Source: Psychrobacter celer | Lineage (GTDB): Bacteria; Pseudomonadota; Gammaproteobacteria; Pseudomonadales; Moraxellaceae | Assembly (NCBI RefSeq): GCF_016107555.1 | Contig: NZ_JABASU010000020.1 | Location: 1 to 57,680 of the forward strand | Length of the DNA stretch: 57,680 nt | Reading direction: 5' to 3' | Shown: positions 36,662 to 45,944 of the stretch, piece after piece | Layout: the number at the start of each line of letters is the position of its first letter | Position numbering within the stretch: position 1 is the stretch's first letter | Position numbers and translations under genes: made by a program | The notes under the pieces: model-generated | The model's input: the letters and a program-made list of their open reading frames with translations, nothing else | What the model was told of the DNA's origin: nothing | Database searches by the model: none

Positions 36662-38506
36662 TTACTCATGCAGCACTTTATAAATGGTCTTGGCCAATAC
36701 TGGACCGATGCCCTGTACACCCGACAGCTCTTGCTGCGAAGCCCCTAGCAGTTGCTGCATCCCGCCAAAGTGATTGAGCAAGTCGCGGCGGCGCTTTTCT
36801 CCCAGCCCCGGTATCACCTCCAGCACCGACGACGAACGGCGCTTATCGCGCTTTTTACGGTGCGCCGTGATGGCAAAACGATGCGCCTCATCACGAATAT
36901 GCATCAATAAATGCAGCGCCTTGCTGTCCATGGGCAGATCCAGCGGCTCATGATCGATAAAATGTAATACTTCTAAACCCGCCTTGCGCCCTTCTCCTTT
37001 TGCCACACTCACAAGCAGCGTGTCATTTAAAATACCCAGCTCGGTCAAGACGTCTTTGGCGATATTAAGCTGACCTTTCCCGCCATCAATCAGCAACAGA
37101 TCAGGCAGGGGCTGTTTTTTATAGCGCCGCGTCAGCACTTGCTGCATCGCCGCATAATCGTCACCGCCTTGGATATCATGAATCGCATACTGACGGTAAT
37201 CGCGGCGGCGCGAGCCTCCTTGATCGAACACCACACAGCTACCGATGGTCGCCTCGCCCATGGTGTGCGAGATGTCAAAGCACTCGATACGGTCTATGGC
37301 GCGATCAGTGACATCAGCCAGTACGTCCTTTAGCGCACCAAAGCGCGCATGCAGCTCTAGATAGTCGCCCAGTTTGGTTTTTAGTGCATTGTTGGTGTTC
37401 AGTTTGGCCAAATCCAGCCACTCTGAGCGGTGCTCGCGCACATTGGTTTTGATAACGACTTTGCTCTCAAAGTGGGTGGCCAATGCTTCGCTGATTGCTT
37501 GTTGGTCAGGTAGCGCATGACTGAGAATAATCTCACTTGGCAAGTCGTCGGTCACCTGAAAATAAAAAGAGGTAATAAAGGCGGACAAATTATCCGCGAG
37601 CGACTCACTGCTATCAACATCAGGGAAATAGTTTTTGCCACCGAGTACGCGGCCGCCGCGCACCGTCAGCACATTGACACAAGTCATGCCTGCCTGACTG
37701 GCAATCGCAATCACATCGGCCTCGCCTTGCACCGTATAGACGGCCTGCCGCGCTTGTACTTCGCGCAGCATAGAGAGCTGATCCCGATAAAAGACTGCTT
37801 TTTCAAAATCCAACGCTTCAGCAGCACTTTCCATCTTTTCAATTAGCGCACTGTGTATGTCACTTGAGTCGCCTTTGAGAAAACGAATGGTGTTATTCAC
37901 ATCTTCTGCATATTCTTCTGGCGACACCAAGCCCACACAGGGCGCACGGCAACGCTTGATTTGATACTCAAGGCACGGACGCTTACGCTGCTTAAAAAAC
38001 GTATTGGTACACTGGCGCATCTGAAACATCTTTTGCATGAGCACCAAGGTTTCTTTGGCCGCATGAGCAGAAGGAAAAGGCCCAAAAAACCGACCTTTTT
38101 GATGATTGCCTTTGCCGCGGCCATAAGCCAATCTTGGATAAGGCTTATCCGCTGAGATAAACACATACAGATAAGATTTATCATCACGCAGTAGGACGTT
38201 ATAAGGGGGACGGTATTCTTTAATCAGGTTTTGCTCAAGCAGCAATGCCTCGGTCTCACTACGGGTAATGATGGTCTCGATATCGTGAATCCGTGCCACC
38301 AGTGCCCGCGTCTTTGGATGGTCAATGGTCTTAGCGAAGTAGCTATTGACGCGACTTTTTAACGATTTTGCCTTGCCCACATATAAAATATCACCGTTTT
38401 TACCCAGCATTTTATAGACCCCTGGCAAGTTTGGCAGGCGCTGAATTAGATGTTTAAGGCGGGCTTTTTTATCATCGACGGGACTCGACTCTGAGACATT
38501 AACCAT
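36662..38506 (-). CDS. uvrC: Excinuclease ABC subunit C
   Basis: Makes both incisions in nucleotide excision repair. The 614-residue protein has the N-terminal GIY-YIG nuclease ([27 protein letters not shown]), the Cys-rich motif region, the UVR motif (about 205-240, [23 protein letters not shown]), the RNase H-like endonuclease domain ([20 protein letters not shown]) and C-terminal tandem helix-hairpin-helix ([30 protein letters not shown]). Length matches E. coli UvrC (610). It is expressed from its own promoter after the upstream terminator. Confidence 0.97.
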   Translation of the reverse strand: MVNVSESSPVDDKKARLKHLIQRLPNLPGVYKMLGKNGDILYVGKAKSLKSRVNSYFAKTIDHPKTRALVARIHDIETIITRSETEALLLEQNLIKEYRPPYNVLLRDDKSYLYVFISADKPYPRLAYGRGKGNHQKGRFFGPFPSAHAAKETLVLMQKMFQMRQCTNTFFKQRKRPCLEYQIKRCRAPCVGLVSPEEYAEDVNNTIRFLKGDSSDIHSALIEKMESAAEALDFEKAVFYRDQLSMLREVQARQAVYTVQGEADVIAIASQAGMTCVNVLTVRGGRVLGGKNYFPDVDSSESLADNLSAFITSFYFQVTDDLPSEIILSHALPDQQAISEALATHFESKVVIKTNVREHRSEWLDLAKLNTNNALKTKLGDYLELHARFGALKDVLADVTDRAIDRIECFDISHTMGEATIGSCVVFDQGGSRRRDYRQYAIHDIQGGDDYAAMQQVLTRRYKKQPLPDLLLIDGGKGQLNIAKDVLTELGILNDTLLVSVAKGEGRKAGLEVLHFIDHEPLDLPMDSKALHLLMHIRDEAHRFAITAHRKKRDKRRSSSVLEVIPGLGEKRRRDLLNHFGGMQQLLGASQQELSGVQGIGPVLAKTIYKVLHE

Positions 38507-38597
38507 AAAATTTATTGCTCTTAAGACACTGATATACAGCTATTTATGGGGCGGCAGCCTATGTTTTACAAGCCATCAAACTTATCCGCTTACACAC

Positions 38598-38620
38598 AAA
38601 AAAACCAGCACAAGGCTGGC
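38598..38620 (-). terminator. Terminator downstream of the permease gene
   Basis: Minus-strand CCAGC / GCTGG with a five-base loop and a run of seven T residues, between the permease stop and the uvrC start. Confidence 0.7.
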
Positions 38621-38648
38621 TTTTCTTTTTTTGTGGTAGGCAAAATTT

Positions 38649-40178
38649 CTAATGACGGAAGTTCGGTAATAGTGCAGGAATGCCCGGCAACAGCCCAACC
38701 ACCGCCATGACACCAGTCAATATCACAAAGGTAATGACAGGAATAACCCAGCGGCTCATCTTTGATAGGCTCGCACTACGCTCCTTTGAGCCAATCAAAC
38801 CTAGGTTATCAAGCACCAAGGTAATCGACCAGCCAAAGGCTGGGTTGACCAATGCCGAGGCAAAGACCACAATCGCAGCAGACTGCGTGGTTTTACCTTC
38901 GCGCGTCATCTCCATCCCCGCCTCAAGCAGCGGAATAAAGACCCCGACAATCAGTGCCACACACATCACCGGCTCCCAAATCGCCAAATCCATCGGATAG
39001 CCCCAGATACCAGCGATCAAACAAAACAGTCCTGTGAGTACCGCACCCGCTGGAATCGGGCGTTTGGCAATCGCAGCTGGTACGATATACGTACCCCATG
39101 ATGACGCAAAGTTTGCGCCACCAAGGATAGAGCCTGCGACCTGACGGATAGAGGCACTAGTCATCGTGTCATCGATATCCATCAACACGCGCTCGGTACG
39201 CTTTGGGTAGCTGATCTTTTGGAAGACCTGATGACCCAAAAAATCCGGCGACCACATAGCGACGGCCAATACCGCAAATGGCAATACTACCACAAAGCTT
39301 TCAATCGTCGGTAAGCCTAGCATCCAGCCCGTGTCCTCCCCCCACCAGTACATCGGGTTCATATTTGGCAGGCCAGGCGCTGTCTCAAAGGCAAAAGGCG
39401 CGCCCATGGCAAAGGCCACACCGCCACCTAACAAGCAGCTTAACGGTACAGCCAGCCAGCGCTTTTGAAAGTTTTCTAACACCGCATACAGGATGATGGT
39501 CAGCAAAATCACCACAAAGGCGATATGCGCCATGCCGATACCTTCGGCCCATGCAAAAAGATTTTTGACCTGCGAGAGGGTGCCAATAAAACCCAAATAA
39601 AGCAGCAGACCGCCACACACGCCTTTACTGGTCAAGTTTGCCAGCAGACTGCCTCCTTTACTAATGGCTAGTAATAGCCCAAAAGCACCGATGAGCAAGC
39701 CAAAGGCCATCGGGTGACCACCAGCAGCAACGACGATAGGAATCAGTGGAATCAGTGGCCCGTGCGTACCAGCAAGGTTGGCCGTCGGTAGCAGAAAGCC
39801 TGAGAATAAAATCACAAAGAAAGCGACAATTAACAGCTCATAGCGCACGTTTTCTAATACAAAGGCATCGCTTAGCCCAAGCGGCCCTGCAAACGTAGCG
39901 GCAATAGCGCCTACCATCACGACCTTACCGATCGTTGCGGCCATCGCAGGGATGGTATCTTCATACTCAAAACGATAATCACGAAACGGCAAGTTTACCC
40001 GCCAGCGCTTGGGCTGCATGATTTGTAGTTCATGATTTAGATAGGCGTCACGACTCTCAAAGCTTGAGCTGGGCTTGTGTAGATCAAGGTAGCTGCCTTG
40101 TGGCTCGCTGTCGTAATTGGATGGACTTGATGGTGGCGGATTAGACCCTGAGGCAGGGATCTGAGTGTTACTCATCAC
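38649..40178 (-). CDS. Multispanning membrane permease (DUF3360/SulP-like)
   Basis: A 509-residue integral membrane protein with a ~90-residue polar N-terminus and about 12 transmembrane segments. Segments include AATIGKVVMVGAIAATFAGP, LLIVAFFVILFSGFLLPTANLAG and AGAVLTGLFCLIAGIWG. The overall pattern, with THGPLIPLIPIVVAAGG and a C-terminal internal repeat, resembles the DUF3360 branch of anion/nucleobase-type (SulP/NCS2) permeases. Substrate cannot be deduced. It is followed by a terminator and preceded by a long intergenic region with two inverted repeats, so it may be regulated. Confidence 0.72.
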   Translation of the reverse strand: MMSNTQIPASGSNPPPSSPSNYDSEPQGSYLDLHKPSSSFESRDAYLNHELQIMQPKRWRVNLPFRDYRFEYEDTIPAMAATIGKVVMVGAIAATFAGPLGLSDAFVLENVRYELLIVAFFVILFSGFLLPTANLAGTHGPLIPLIPIVVAAGGHPMAFGLLIGAFGLLLAISKGGSLLANLTSKGVCGGLLLYLGFIGTLSQVKNLFAWAEGIGMAHIAFVVILLTIILYAVLENFQKRWLAVPLSCLLGGGVAFAMGAPFAFETAPGLPNMNPMYWWGEDTGWMLGLPTIESFVVVLPFAVLAVAMWSPDFLGHQVFQKISYPKRTERVLMDIDDTMTSASIRQVAGSILGGANFASSWGTYIVPAAIAKRPIPAGAVLTGLFCLIAGIWGYPMDLAIWEPVMCVALIVGVFIPLLEAGMEMTREGKTTQSAAIVVFASALVNPAFGWSITLVLDNLGLIGSKERSASLSKMSRWVIPVITFVILTGVMAVVGLLPGIPALLPNFRH

Positions 40179-40615
40179 ATTTCCTTATGTCGACTGAGGC
40201 TTCGATGGACGGGCAGTGCACTGATGTGACTTGATAGAATCACAGGGCAGTACAAATTGCAGGCTATTGTATGTCACAGGACAGTGAAATGCGAGCGCGG
40301 AACCATGTAAAGATACTATGCGTCTCGGTTTGATTGATAACTTAAAGTTTTAAATTATCATTTTTGCAAACTTATCAATCATTTATTTTAGAAAAACAAC
40401 CACAGATTGCTTAGCGATGACCGTGCTCAGGGCGACATGCTGCCTCATATATTCATCATTTATCTTATTTATAATGAGGCATACTTACGCTTTAAACCTA
40501 GCGGTAAAGACGATTTTTACTTATGATAAATAGCTTTCACGCTAGATACCCTGCAACAGGTGTCAGCTATTTGACTTAATAATTAAAAATCGAAAAGAAG
40601 TAACAGGATTCCTTT
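40179..40615. promoter_or_regulatory. Divergent region with two inverted repeats
   Basis: 437 bp between the divergent permease and YiiD-like genes. It contains TGATTGATAA (40331-40340) / TTATCAATCA (40372-40381), an exact 10-bp inverted repeat, and TGCCTCAT (40441-40448) / ATGAGGCA (40474-40481). These could be operators or repeat ends. No gene recognised. Confidence 0.5.
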
Positions 40616-41176
40616 ATGAGCTTACTACCCACCAACCTTGAGACCTTAAAGCGTCGCGCCAAACAAAGCATCATGCCATTGTTGACACCGCATTTACTAA
40701 AACTGCGTATCAACACCTACGCGCCTTACGTCGGAGCTGGCATCAGAATCGAGCATATCAGCCTCGATCAAGGTTTATGTGTGGTCAGTATGGGTTTGAA
40801 TAGCTTAAATAAAAACATCGTCGGCACCCAGTTCGGTGGCAGCCTCTACTCTATGGTTGATCCGTTTTATATGCTCATGCTGATGCATCAATTGGGCAGT
40901 CATTATGTGGTATGGGACAAAAGCTCACATATCGACTTTGTCGCGCCAGGCCATAGCAAAGTTACCGCAAGGATGAAGATACCGAGCGCTGAAATCATTA
41001 CCATTCAAGAGCTGGCCAAAGATGGAGGGGCGGTATTTCGCGACTACAGTGTCGATATCGTCGATGAGCAGCAAAAAGTTGTGGCCACTGTCACCAAGAC
41101 ACTGTATATCCGTTTGCGTAAGCACAGTAAATCAAAGGATCAAAGCATACGCATCGACACCGCTGATAGCGCCTAA
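40616..41176 (+). CDS. YiiD-like thioesterase (DUF4442)
   Basis: A 186-residue hotdog-fold protein. The segment NIVGTQFGGSLYSMVDPFYMLMLMHQLG is the YiiD C-terminal/DUF4442 pattern, with VDFVAPGHSKVTARM downstream. The family is thought to hydrolyse acyl-CoA or acyl-ACP; substrate unknown. No acetyltransferase domain (present in full-length YiiD) is fused here. A terminator follows. Confidence 0.78.
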   Translation: MSLLPTNLETLKRRAKQSIMPLLTPHLLKLRINTYAPYVGAGIRIEHISLDQGLCVVSMGLNSLNKNIVGTQFGGSLYSMVDPFYMLMLMHQLGSHYVVWDKSSHIDFVAPGHSKVTARMKIPSAEIITIQELAKDGGAVFRDYSVDIVDEQQKVVATVTKTLYIRLRKHSKSKDQSIRIDTADSA

Positions 41177-41222
41177 TCTCACGCATCTGCGTTCATAGGC
41201 ACACATGTATTCTCGCCCATAC

Positions 41223-41267
41223 AAAAACCCCAATCCAGCTATCGCATAGATTGGGGTTTTGTCTTTT
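41223..41267. terminator. Bidirectional terminator
   Basis: AAAAACCCCAATC / GATTGGGGTTTT around a 13-nt loop, with A and T runs at each side. It can end the YiiD-like gene (+) and the rpsP-rimM-trmD-rplS operon (-). Confidence 0.9.
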
Positions 41268-41421
41268 TGGTATGGCCCGCTTATTTATAAATAAACCTAT
41301 GAATAAGGGCTGGTATCTATGCTTGTCCGAGCCTTTGCTGGCGGTGATAATCACAGACTAACAAAGACTCAGAGCAGCGCTTAGATACTTATGATCACGT
41401 ATGTGCTCACGTAACTTGTGC

Positions 41422-41844
41422 TTAGATACCTGGCGCTGTTTCAACCGCATCAGGAACACCAGCGTCAGTTTTTTTCTGAGCTGTTGGACGAGCACCAAGC
41501 TTTTCGCGGATACGTGCTGATTTACCAGAGCGCTCACGTAAGTAGTATAGTTTCGCACGACGAACCGCACCACGGCGTTTCACTTCGATGCTATCGATCA
41601 GTGGTGAATGCAACTGGAACGCACGCTCAACACCGACGCCGCTTGAGATTTTACGTACGGTAAATGCTGAGTTTAAACCGCGGTTACGCTTAGCGATGAC
41701 CACACCTTCAAAAGCCTGTAGACGCTCACGCTCACCTTCACGTACTTTTACTTGTACGACAATGGTATCACCGGGTGCAAAGCTTGGGTGTTCACGCAAT
41801 TGAGCGTTTTCGATGACCTGAACCAATGGATGCTTGTTGCTCAT
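41422..41844 (-). CDS. rplS: 50S ribosomal protein L19
   Basis: Located at the 30S-50S interface. The 140-residue product has the L19 core ([35 protein letters not shown] and [17 protein letters not shown]). It is about 25 residues longer than E. coli L19 because of a polar C-terminal tail ([19 protein letters not shown]). Last gene of the rpsP-rimM-trmD-rplS operon. Confidence 0.97.
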   Translation of the reverse strand: MSNKHPLVQVIENAQLREHPSFAPGDTIVVQVKVREGERERLQAFEGVVIAKRNRGLNSAFTVRKISSGVGVERAFQLHSPLIDSIEVKRRGAVRRAKLYYLRERSGKSARIREKLGARPTAQKKTDAGVPDAVETAPGI

Positions 41845-42041
41845 GAGAGTTATCTCCTCACATTAGATAATAGAGGCTTCACGCATATCACCTGTTTGTA
41901 ATAATGAATTGCATCTTATTATGAAAAGACGCAACGTAAATGGGTTATAACCAACGGCCACAATATGATGACTCGTTTTATTATTGCTCAAAATTTTATT
42001 GTTTAACTGTTTATCAAATTTAAAAACGATAAAACGACGGG

Positions 42042-42812
42042 TTAACCCCTATTTTTATCTGTTTTTGCCAGTGCCTTTAGCCACTTCGCTTGCTCTGCCG
42101 TTGGGGTAAACGCCTGCCATAAGTCTGGCCGACGCGCTTGCGTGCGACTGACTTGCTGAGCAAAACGCCACTTAGCAATATTGGCATGATGACCTGAGAG
42201 TAATACCTCAGGGACGCTCATACCTGCAAATTCATGCGGCTTGGTATAATGCGGACAATCAAGCAAACCATCGACAAAGGAGTCTTGCTCAGCGGACTGA
42301 TCATCGCCCATGATATCAGGCAAACGACGTATCACACTATCCATCAATACCATGGCAGGCAGCTCACCGCCTGTCAGCACATAATCCCCCAATGACACTT
42401 CCCTATCGACATATCGTGATAGTAAGCGCTCATCAACACCCTCGTAACGACCGCACAATATAATCATGCCATCGTACTCAGCCATGCTGACCACACTACT
42501 CTCACTGAGCGTCTGTCCTTGTGGCGACATATAAATCACCGGACAGTGCTCACTATCGACACGGCAGCCGTGCTGACTCGCTCGCAAGCGCGCATCCTCT
42601 ATGGCTTTTGATAATGGCTCGGCCATCATCACCATGCCAGGACCGCCACCATACGGGCGCTCATCAATACGGCGGTAGTTATCGGTGGTATAATCACGTG
42701 GATTAATGCACTCAATCGTCACGTGCTCTCCAGCAACTGCCCTTCCTGTGATACCAAAATCACGAATCGTGGCAAACATCTCAGGGAAAATACTAATGAC
42801 GGCAAAATACAT
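42042..42812 (-). CDS. trmD: tRNA (guanine-37-N1) methyltransferase
   Basis: Methylates G37 next to the anticodon, preventing +1 frameshifts. The 256-residue SPOUT enzyme shows [23 protein letters not shown], the trefoil-knot SAM-binding [20 protein letters not shown], and [20 protein letters not shown]. Length equals E. coli TrmD (255). Third gene of the operon. Confidence 0.98.
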   Translation of the reverse strand: MYFAVISIFPEMFATIRDFGITGRAVAGEHVTIECINPRDYTTDNYRRIDERPYGGGPGMVMMAEPLSKAIEDARLRASQHGCRVDSEHCPVIYMSPQGQTLSESSVVSMAEYDGMIILCGRYEGVDERLLSRYVDREVSLGDYVLTGGELPAMVLMDSVIRRLPDIMGDDQSAEQDSFVDGLLDCPHYTKPHEFAGMSVPEVLLSGHHANIAKWRFAQQVSRTQARRPDLWQAFTPTAEQAKWLKALAKTDKNRG

Positions 42813-42933
42813 CTGATATCTACTTAATCGACGCAGTGATCATACTGGCGCTAACGCCAAAAAATTGTCTTACTCATACTATTAATAGTTATTAGCTACT
42901 TGATTAATAGATATTTGACTAATATCTATTTAA

Positions 42934-43467
42934 CTAATAGTCACTTGGCCATGCTACCAGCACCGTTTTTTCAGTCATATCGACCTCAATAACGGTTTGT
43001 TTGTGCCATGGAATCAGGCGCTCTTCATCATCCAAGCTGTCTGAATTTGCTTTCACGCGCATGATGTCATGCGCGCCAGTTTCAAACATCTCGGTGATAT
43101 CGCCCAGATACTCTTCTTGCTCGTTTATCACGCGCAAGTCGATCAAGTCTGACCAATAATATTCATCTTCAGCCGTTTCTGGCAAGACGTCTTGCTCGAC
43201 CCAAACGGTCACACCGTTCATCGTCTCCGCAACATTGCGATCAGGTACCTGCTCAAACTGAGCGACGATTCCTGTGCCTTGTTGACGCCATGCTTTCACC
43301 GTCAAAGGCTTCATACCAGTGGCAGTTTTCATCCACCACGGCTGCATGTCAAATATCGCCGTCCGCTCCTCTGTATCACTAAATACCCACAGCCAGCCTT
43401 TAATACCATAAGGCTTTTTAAGCTGACCGATTTTCATAAGGGTACTAGCGTCTGGAGCAGATGACAT
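42934..43467 (-). CDS. rimM: Ribosome maturation factor RimM
   Basis: Assists 30S maturation through ribosomal protein S19. From MSSAPDASTL (43467) the product is 177 residues, near the E. coli length (182). It shows the N-terminal RimM domain (MKIGQLKKPYGIKGWLWVFSDTE) and the C-terminal PRC-barrel domain (about 100-175, YYWSDLIDLRVINEQEEYLGDI and LIPWHKQTVIEVD). An AGG site lies at suitable spacing; the frame is also open nine codons further upstream (43494). Second gene of the operon. Confidence 0.95.
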   Translation of the reverse strand: MSSAPDASTLMKIGQLKKPYGIKGWLWVFSDTEERTAIFDMQPWWMKTATGMKPLTVKAWRQQGTGIVAQFEQVPDRNVAETMNGVTVWVEQDVLPETAEDEYYWSDLIDLRVINEQEEYLGDITEMFETGAHDIMRVKANSDSLDDEERLIPWHKQTVIEVDMTEKTVLVAWPSDY

Positions 43468-43657
43468 AACGGCTAACCTAGTAATGACTAACAAACAGTA
43501 AGTAAAACAATCACGATTAAAGCAACAATCATTGAAAACTGCGTTAAAAGCGATAAACAGTTAATGGCGCACCCTGGTCAGACCAGTTACGCTATGTGTT
43601 CTCAAGTCTATTGAGACTGCCATAGTCAAACTATAGGCACCTCAGCGACCAACAAAC

Positions 43658-43927
43658 TTAAGCAGTGGCTTCAGTTTGAGCGGCAGACTTGCTATAAGCT
43701 TTTGCTAATGAAGCAACGCGATCTGAAGGCTGTGCACCTTTGGCGATCCACGCATTGTACGCTTCCATGTTTAGGCGTACTGCTTCTTCAGACTCTTTAG
43801 CGAGTGGGTTAAAAAAGCCGATGTTTTCAATATAGCGACCGTCACGCGCGCGGCGTTGATCAGCAACAACTACTTGATAAAATGGGCGTTTCTTGGCACC
43901 GCCCCGTGCTAAACGAATAACAACCAT
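43658..43927 (-). CDS. rpsP: 30S ribosomal protein S16
   Basis: An 89-residue protein with the S16 signature [23 protein letters not shown] and [15 protein letters not shown]. First gene of rpsP-rimM-trmD-rplS. It is preceded by a clear extended -10 promoter and a GAGAG-rich ribosome site. Confidence 0.98.
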   Translation of the reverse strand: MVVIRLARGGAKKRPFYQVVVADQRRARDGRYIENIGFFNPLAKESEEAVRLNMEAYNAWIAKGAQPSDRVASLAKAYSKSAAQTEATA

Positions 43928-43966
43928 GTGAATTCTCTCTTTCGCAGGTATACCAAAAAGGGCATA

Positions 43967-43995
43967 ATTATATCACAGTCTTGATTTATTGAAAA
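43967..43995 (-). promoter_or_regulatory. Promoter of the rpsP operon
   Basis: Minus-strand TTTTCA (43990-43995), 17-bp spacer, TATAAT (43967-43972) preceded by TGA, an extended -10. The predicted 5' UTR is about 33 nt. Confidence 0.7.
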
Positions 43996-44177
43996 CATAA
44001 ACTGTGCTTATTTAATTATTTATTAACAATAGCTTAAATGGTTATCGATGTAAAATCCTTCTAGGATTTGCATATGGCAATCCTCTGCTATTGCGCCGTT
44101 ATTTTTGGTGGATGACATCCTTTCTAGACCAAATAACGCTATACTTTATAACGCCTCATGTAACCTACTGGATTGTT

Positions 44178-45668
44178 ATGACTCCATCAAATTTACCAAC
44201 CCGTCGCAAAGGCTGGCTTGCGCGCTCTTACTCCAACACTTGGCTGACGACTTTGATGGTCGCCTTTATCGTGCTGATCAGTGTCAGTTTATCGATTTTG
44301 TTTTTTTGGCGCAGTCTGTATTTGCCAGAGCTCAAAAATCATGCGCGTTATTTGACCAGCGAGCTAAAGCTGATGAATAGCGTCAATAAAGACTGGCAAG
44401 CGCGTCCTGATGTGCGCCAGTGGATTTATCGGCACTCGCATGTGGTGGTGGTGGATAATCCAAGCGACTTTCCGGAGGTAGCTGATAAAGCCTTTGTCGG
44501 TATCTTCACCAACGTGTTGCAGCGAGAGATTGGCGCTCAATTAGGGCGACCTGTTGAGGTGTATTTTAAATTTAAGCCCACGCCGCAATTATGGGTACAG
44601 GACAGCCGTGACGACAGTTTTTGGATTCGTGAGCCTGTGGTGTATTACTCACAGTATAGCCCAAGTCTGCTGGTGTTATTTTTGATTGGTTTGCCTATCT
44701 TGTCCTTGCTCACCATTATTTTACTGGCGCGGCAATTAAACCGCCCGCTGCGCTATCTGCAGCGCGCCGCGACCAATTATATTCGTCTTGGTCACGCCAC
44801 CACCCTGCCCACCCAAAAAGGCCCAACAGAGATACGTCAGGTCAATATGGCCTTTAATCGCCTATTTACCACGCTCAGCCAAGCGCAAAAAGAGCGTACC
44901 ATCATGCTTGCCGGTATCTCACATGATTTGCGGACGCCGCTGACCCGAATGCGGTTGACCGCTGAGATGCTGCCGGATGATTTTTTTCGTGAAGGGCTGA
45001 TTTATGATATTGAAGATATGGATGCGATTTTGGAGCAGTTTATCTCGTTTATGAAAGATGGCTCCGATGAGCCTGTGAGCCTGACCAATCTGGACACCAT
45101 ATTTAATGAAATCATGGTGCAATTTGCGCCAATGGAGTTTATCTATCAATCTGAGTGCCATAAAGTGGTACCCGTCAGGCCGCTTTCTATCAAACGTTTG
45201 ATTATCAACCTTATAAATAATGCCAATCGCTACGGCAAACCGCCCATTTATCTATCGGCAACCGTCATACCGACCTTTGTCGAAACCGCTGTAGATGAAG
45301 AAACCGATGTGGTGACGGAAAACGTAGTAAACCAAGAAGCACAAGAACAATTGGTAATCTGTGTGCGCGATTGCGGCGATGGCGTGGCAGAAGACCAATT
45401 AGAGCGAATCATGCAACCATTTGAGCGCGGCGAGACGGCACGTACCACACAAGGCAGTGGTCTAGGCTTAGCCATCGTCAGCCGTATTGCAGGGTTACAT
45501 CATGGTACGGTTGAGGCCATCAATCACCCTGATGGCGGTTTACAAGTGTGCGTACGTATCCCGCTACTCTCTAAGGTGGCTGGCGATGAAACCTTAGCCG
45601 CCGATACGCCCACTACCTCAGAGCCATCTGATGAGAAACAGGCCACAGACAAGCCGCCTAACCCTTAA
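44178..45668 (+). CDS. EnvZ-like sensor histidine kinase
   Basis: Membrane sensor kinase, 496 residues from MTPSNLPTRR (44178); the frame is open from 44091 but the earlier residues do not fit. TM1 lies at about 23-44, then a ~115-residue periplasmic domain, TM2 (about 163-184) and HAMP. The H-box GISHDLRTPLTR has His249. The ATPase domain shows N-box LIINLINNANRYGK, G1 CVRDCGDGV and G2 GSGLGLAIVSRI. A ~30-residue acidic insert separates the N and G1 boxes. The H-box and architecture resemble EnvZ. No response regulator gene is adjacent, so the partner is probably OmpR encoded elsewhere. Confidence 0.85.
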   Translation: MTPSNLPTRRKGWLARSYSNTWLTTLMVAFIVLISVSLSILFFWRSLYLPELKNHARYLTSELKLMNSVNKDWQARPDVRQWIYRHSHVVVVDNPSDFPEVADKAFVGIFTNVLQREIGAQLGRPVEVYFKFKPTPQLWVQDSRDDSFWIREPVVYYSQYSPSLLVLFLIGLPILSLLTIILLARQLNRPLRYLQRAATNYIRLGHATTLPTQKGPTEIRQVNMAFNRLFTTLSQAQKERTIMLAGISHDLRTPLTRMRLTAEMLPDDFFREGLIYDIEDMDAILEQFISFMKDGSDEPVSLTNLDTIFNEIMVQFAPMEFIYQSECHKVVPVRPLSIKRLIINLINNANRYGKPPIYLSATVIPTFVETAVDEETDVVTENVVNQEAQEQLVICVRDCGDGVAEDQLERIMQPFERGETARTTQGSGLGLAIVSRIAGLHHGTVEAINHPDGGLQVCVRIPLLSKVAGDETLAADTPTTSEPSDEKQATDKPPNP

Positions 45669-45678
45669 AATTAAGGTT

Positions 45679-45709
45679 AGGGGCAGACTCAAGCCGCCCC
45701 TTGGTTTTA
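45679..45709 (+). terminator. Candidate terminator of the EnvZ-like gene
   Basis: AGGGGC / GCCCCT around 11 bases, then TTGGTTTT. The stem is short and the T-run interrupted. Confidence 0.4.
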
Positions 45710-45713
45710 AATC

Positions 45714-45893
45714 TCAGTCTTTGCTACCAATCACCGGCGGGATGTGCTTAGCACTATTGGTAAAGGCCAGCGGCTGGGTAATCTCCGCTTTGGCCGCCTC
45801 TACGGTCTGAGTGCTACTCGGCTGCTGCACAAATAAATAATACCCCAAGGTAATCGCATTTACTATCACCAACCCGCCAAATAAGTATGGCAT
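45714..45893 (-). CDS. Small membrane protein downstream of bfmS
   Basis: A 59-residue open frame read directly from the minus strand, with an ideal ribosome site (GAGGAGGG eight bases before ATG). The N-terminal half is a single hydrophobic segment (LFGGLVIVNAITLGYYLFV, residues 4-22). The rest is polar and extracytoplasmic or cytoplasmic, with QQPSSTQTVEAA and the ending IPPVIGSKD. It starts 51 bp after the bfmS stop on the same strand, so it is probably its third gene. I do not recognise a family. A modulator of the kinase is one possibility, but that is only inference. Confidence 0.68.
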   Translation of the reverse strand: MPYLFGGLVIVNAITLGYYLFVQQPSSTQTVEAAKAEITQPLAFTNSAKHIPPVIGSKD

Positions 45894-45944
45894 CCTTTGC
45901 CCTCCTCTACTATTGCTCTGCTGATCACTGGCTGTCTTTGCTTA

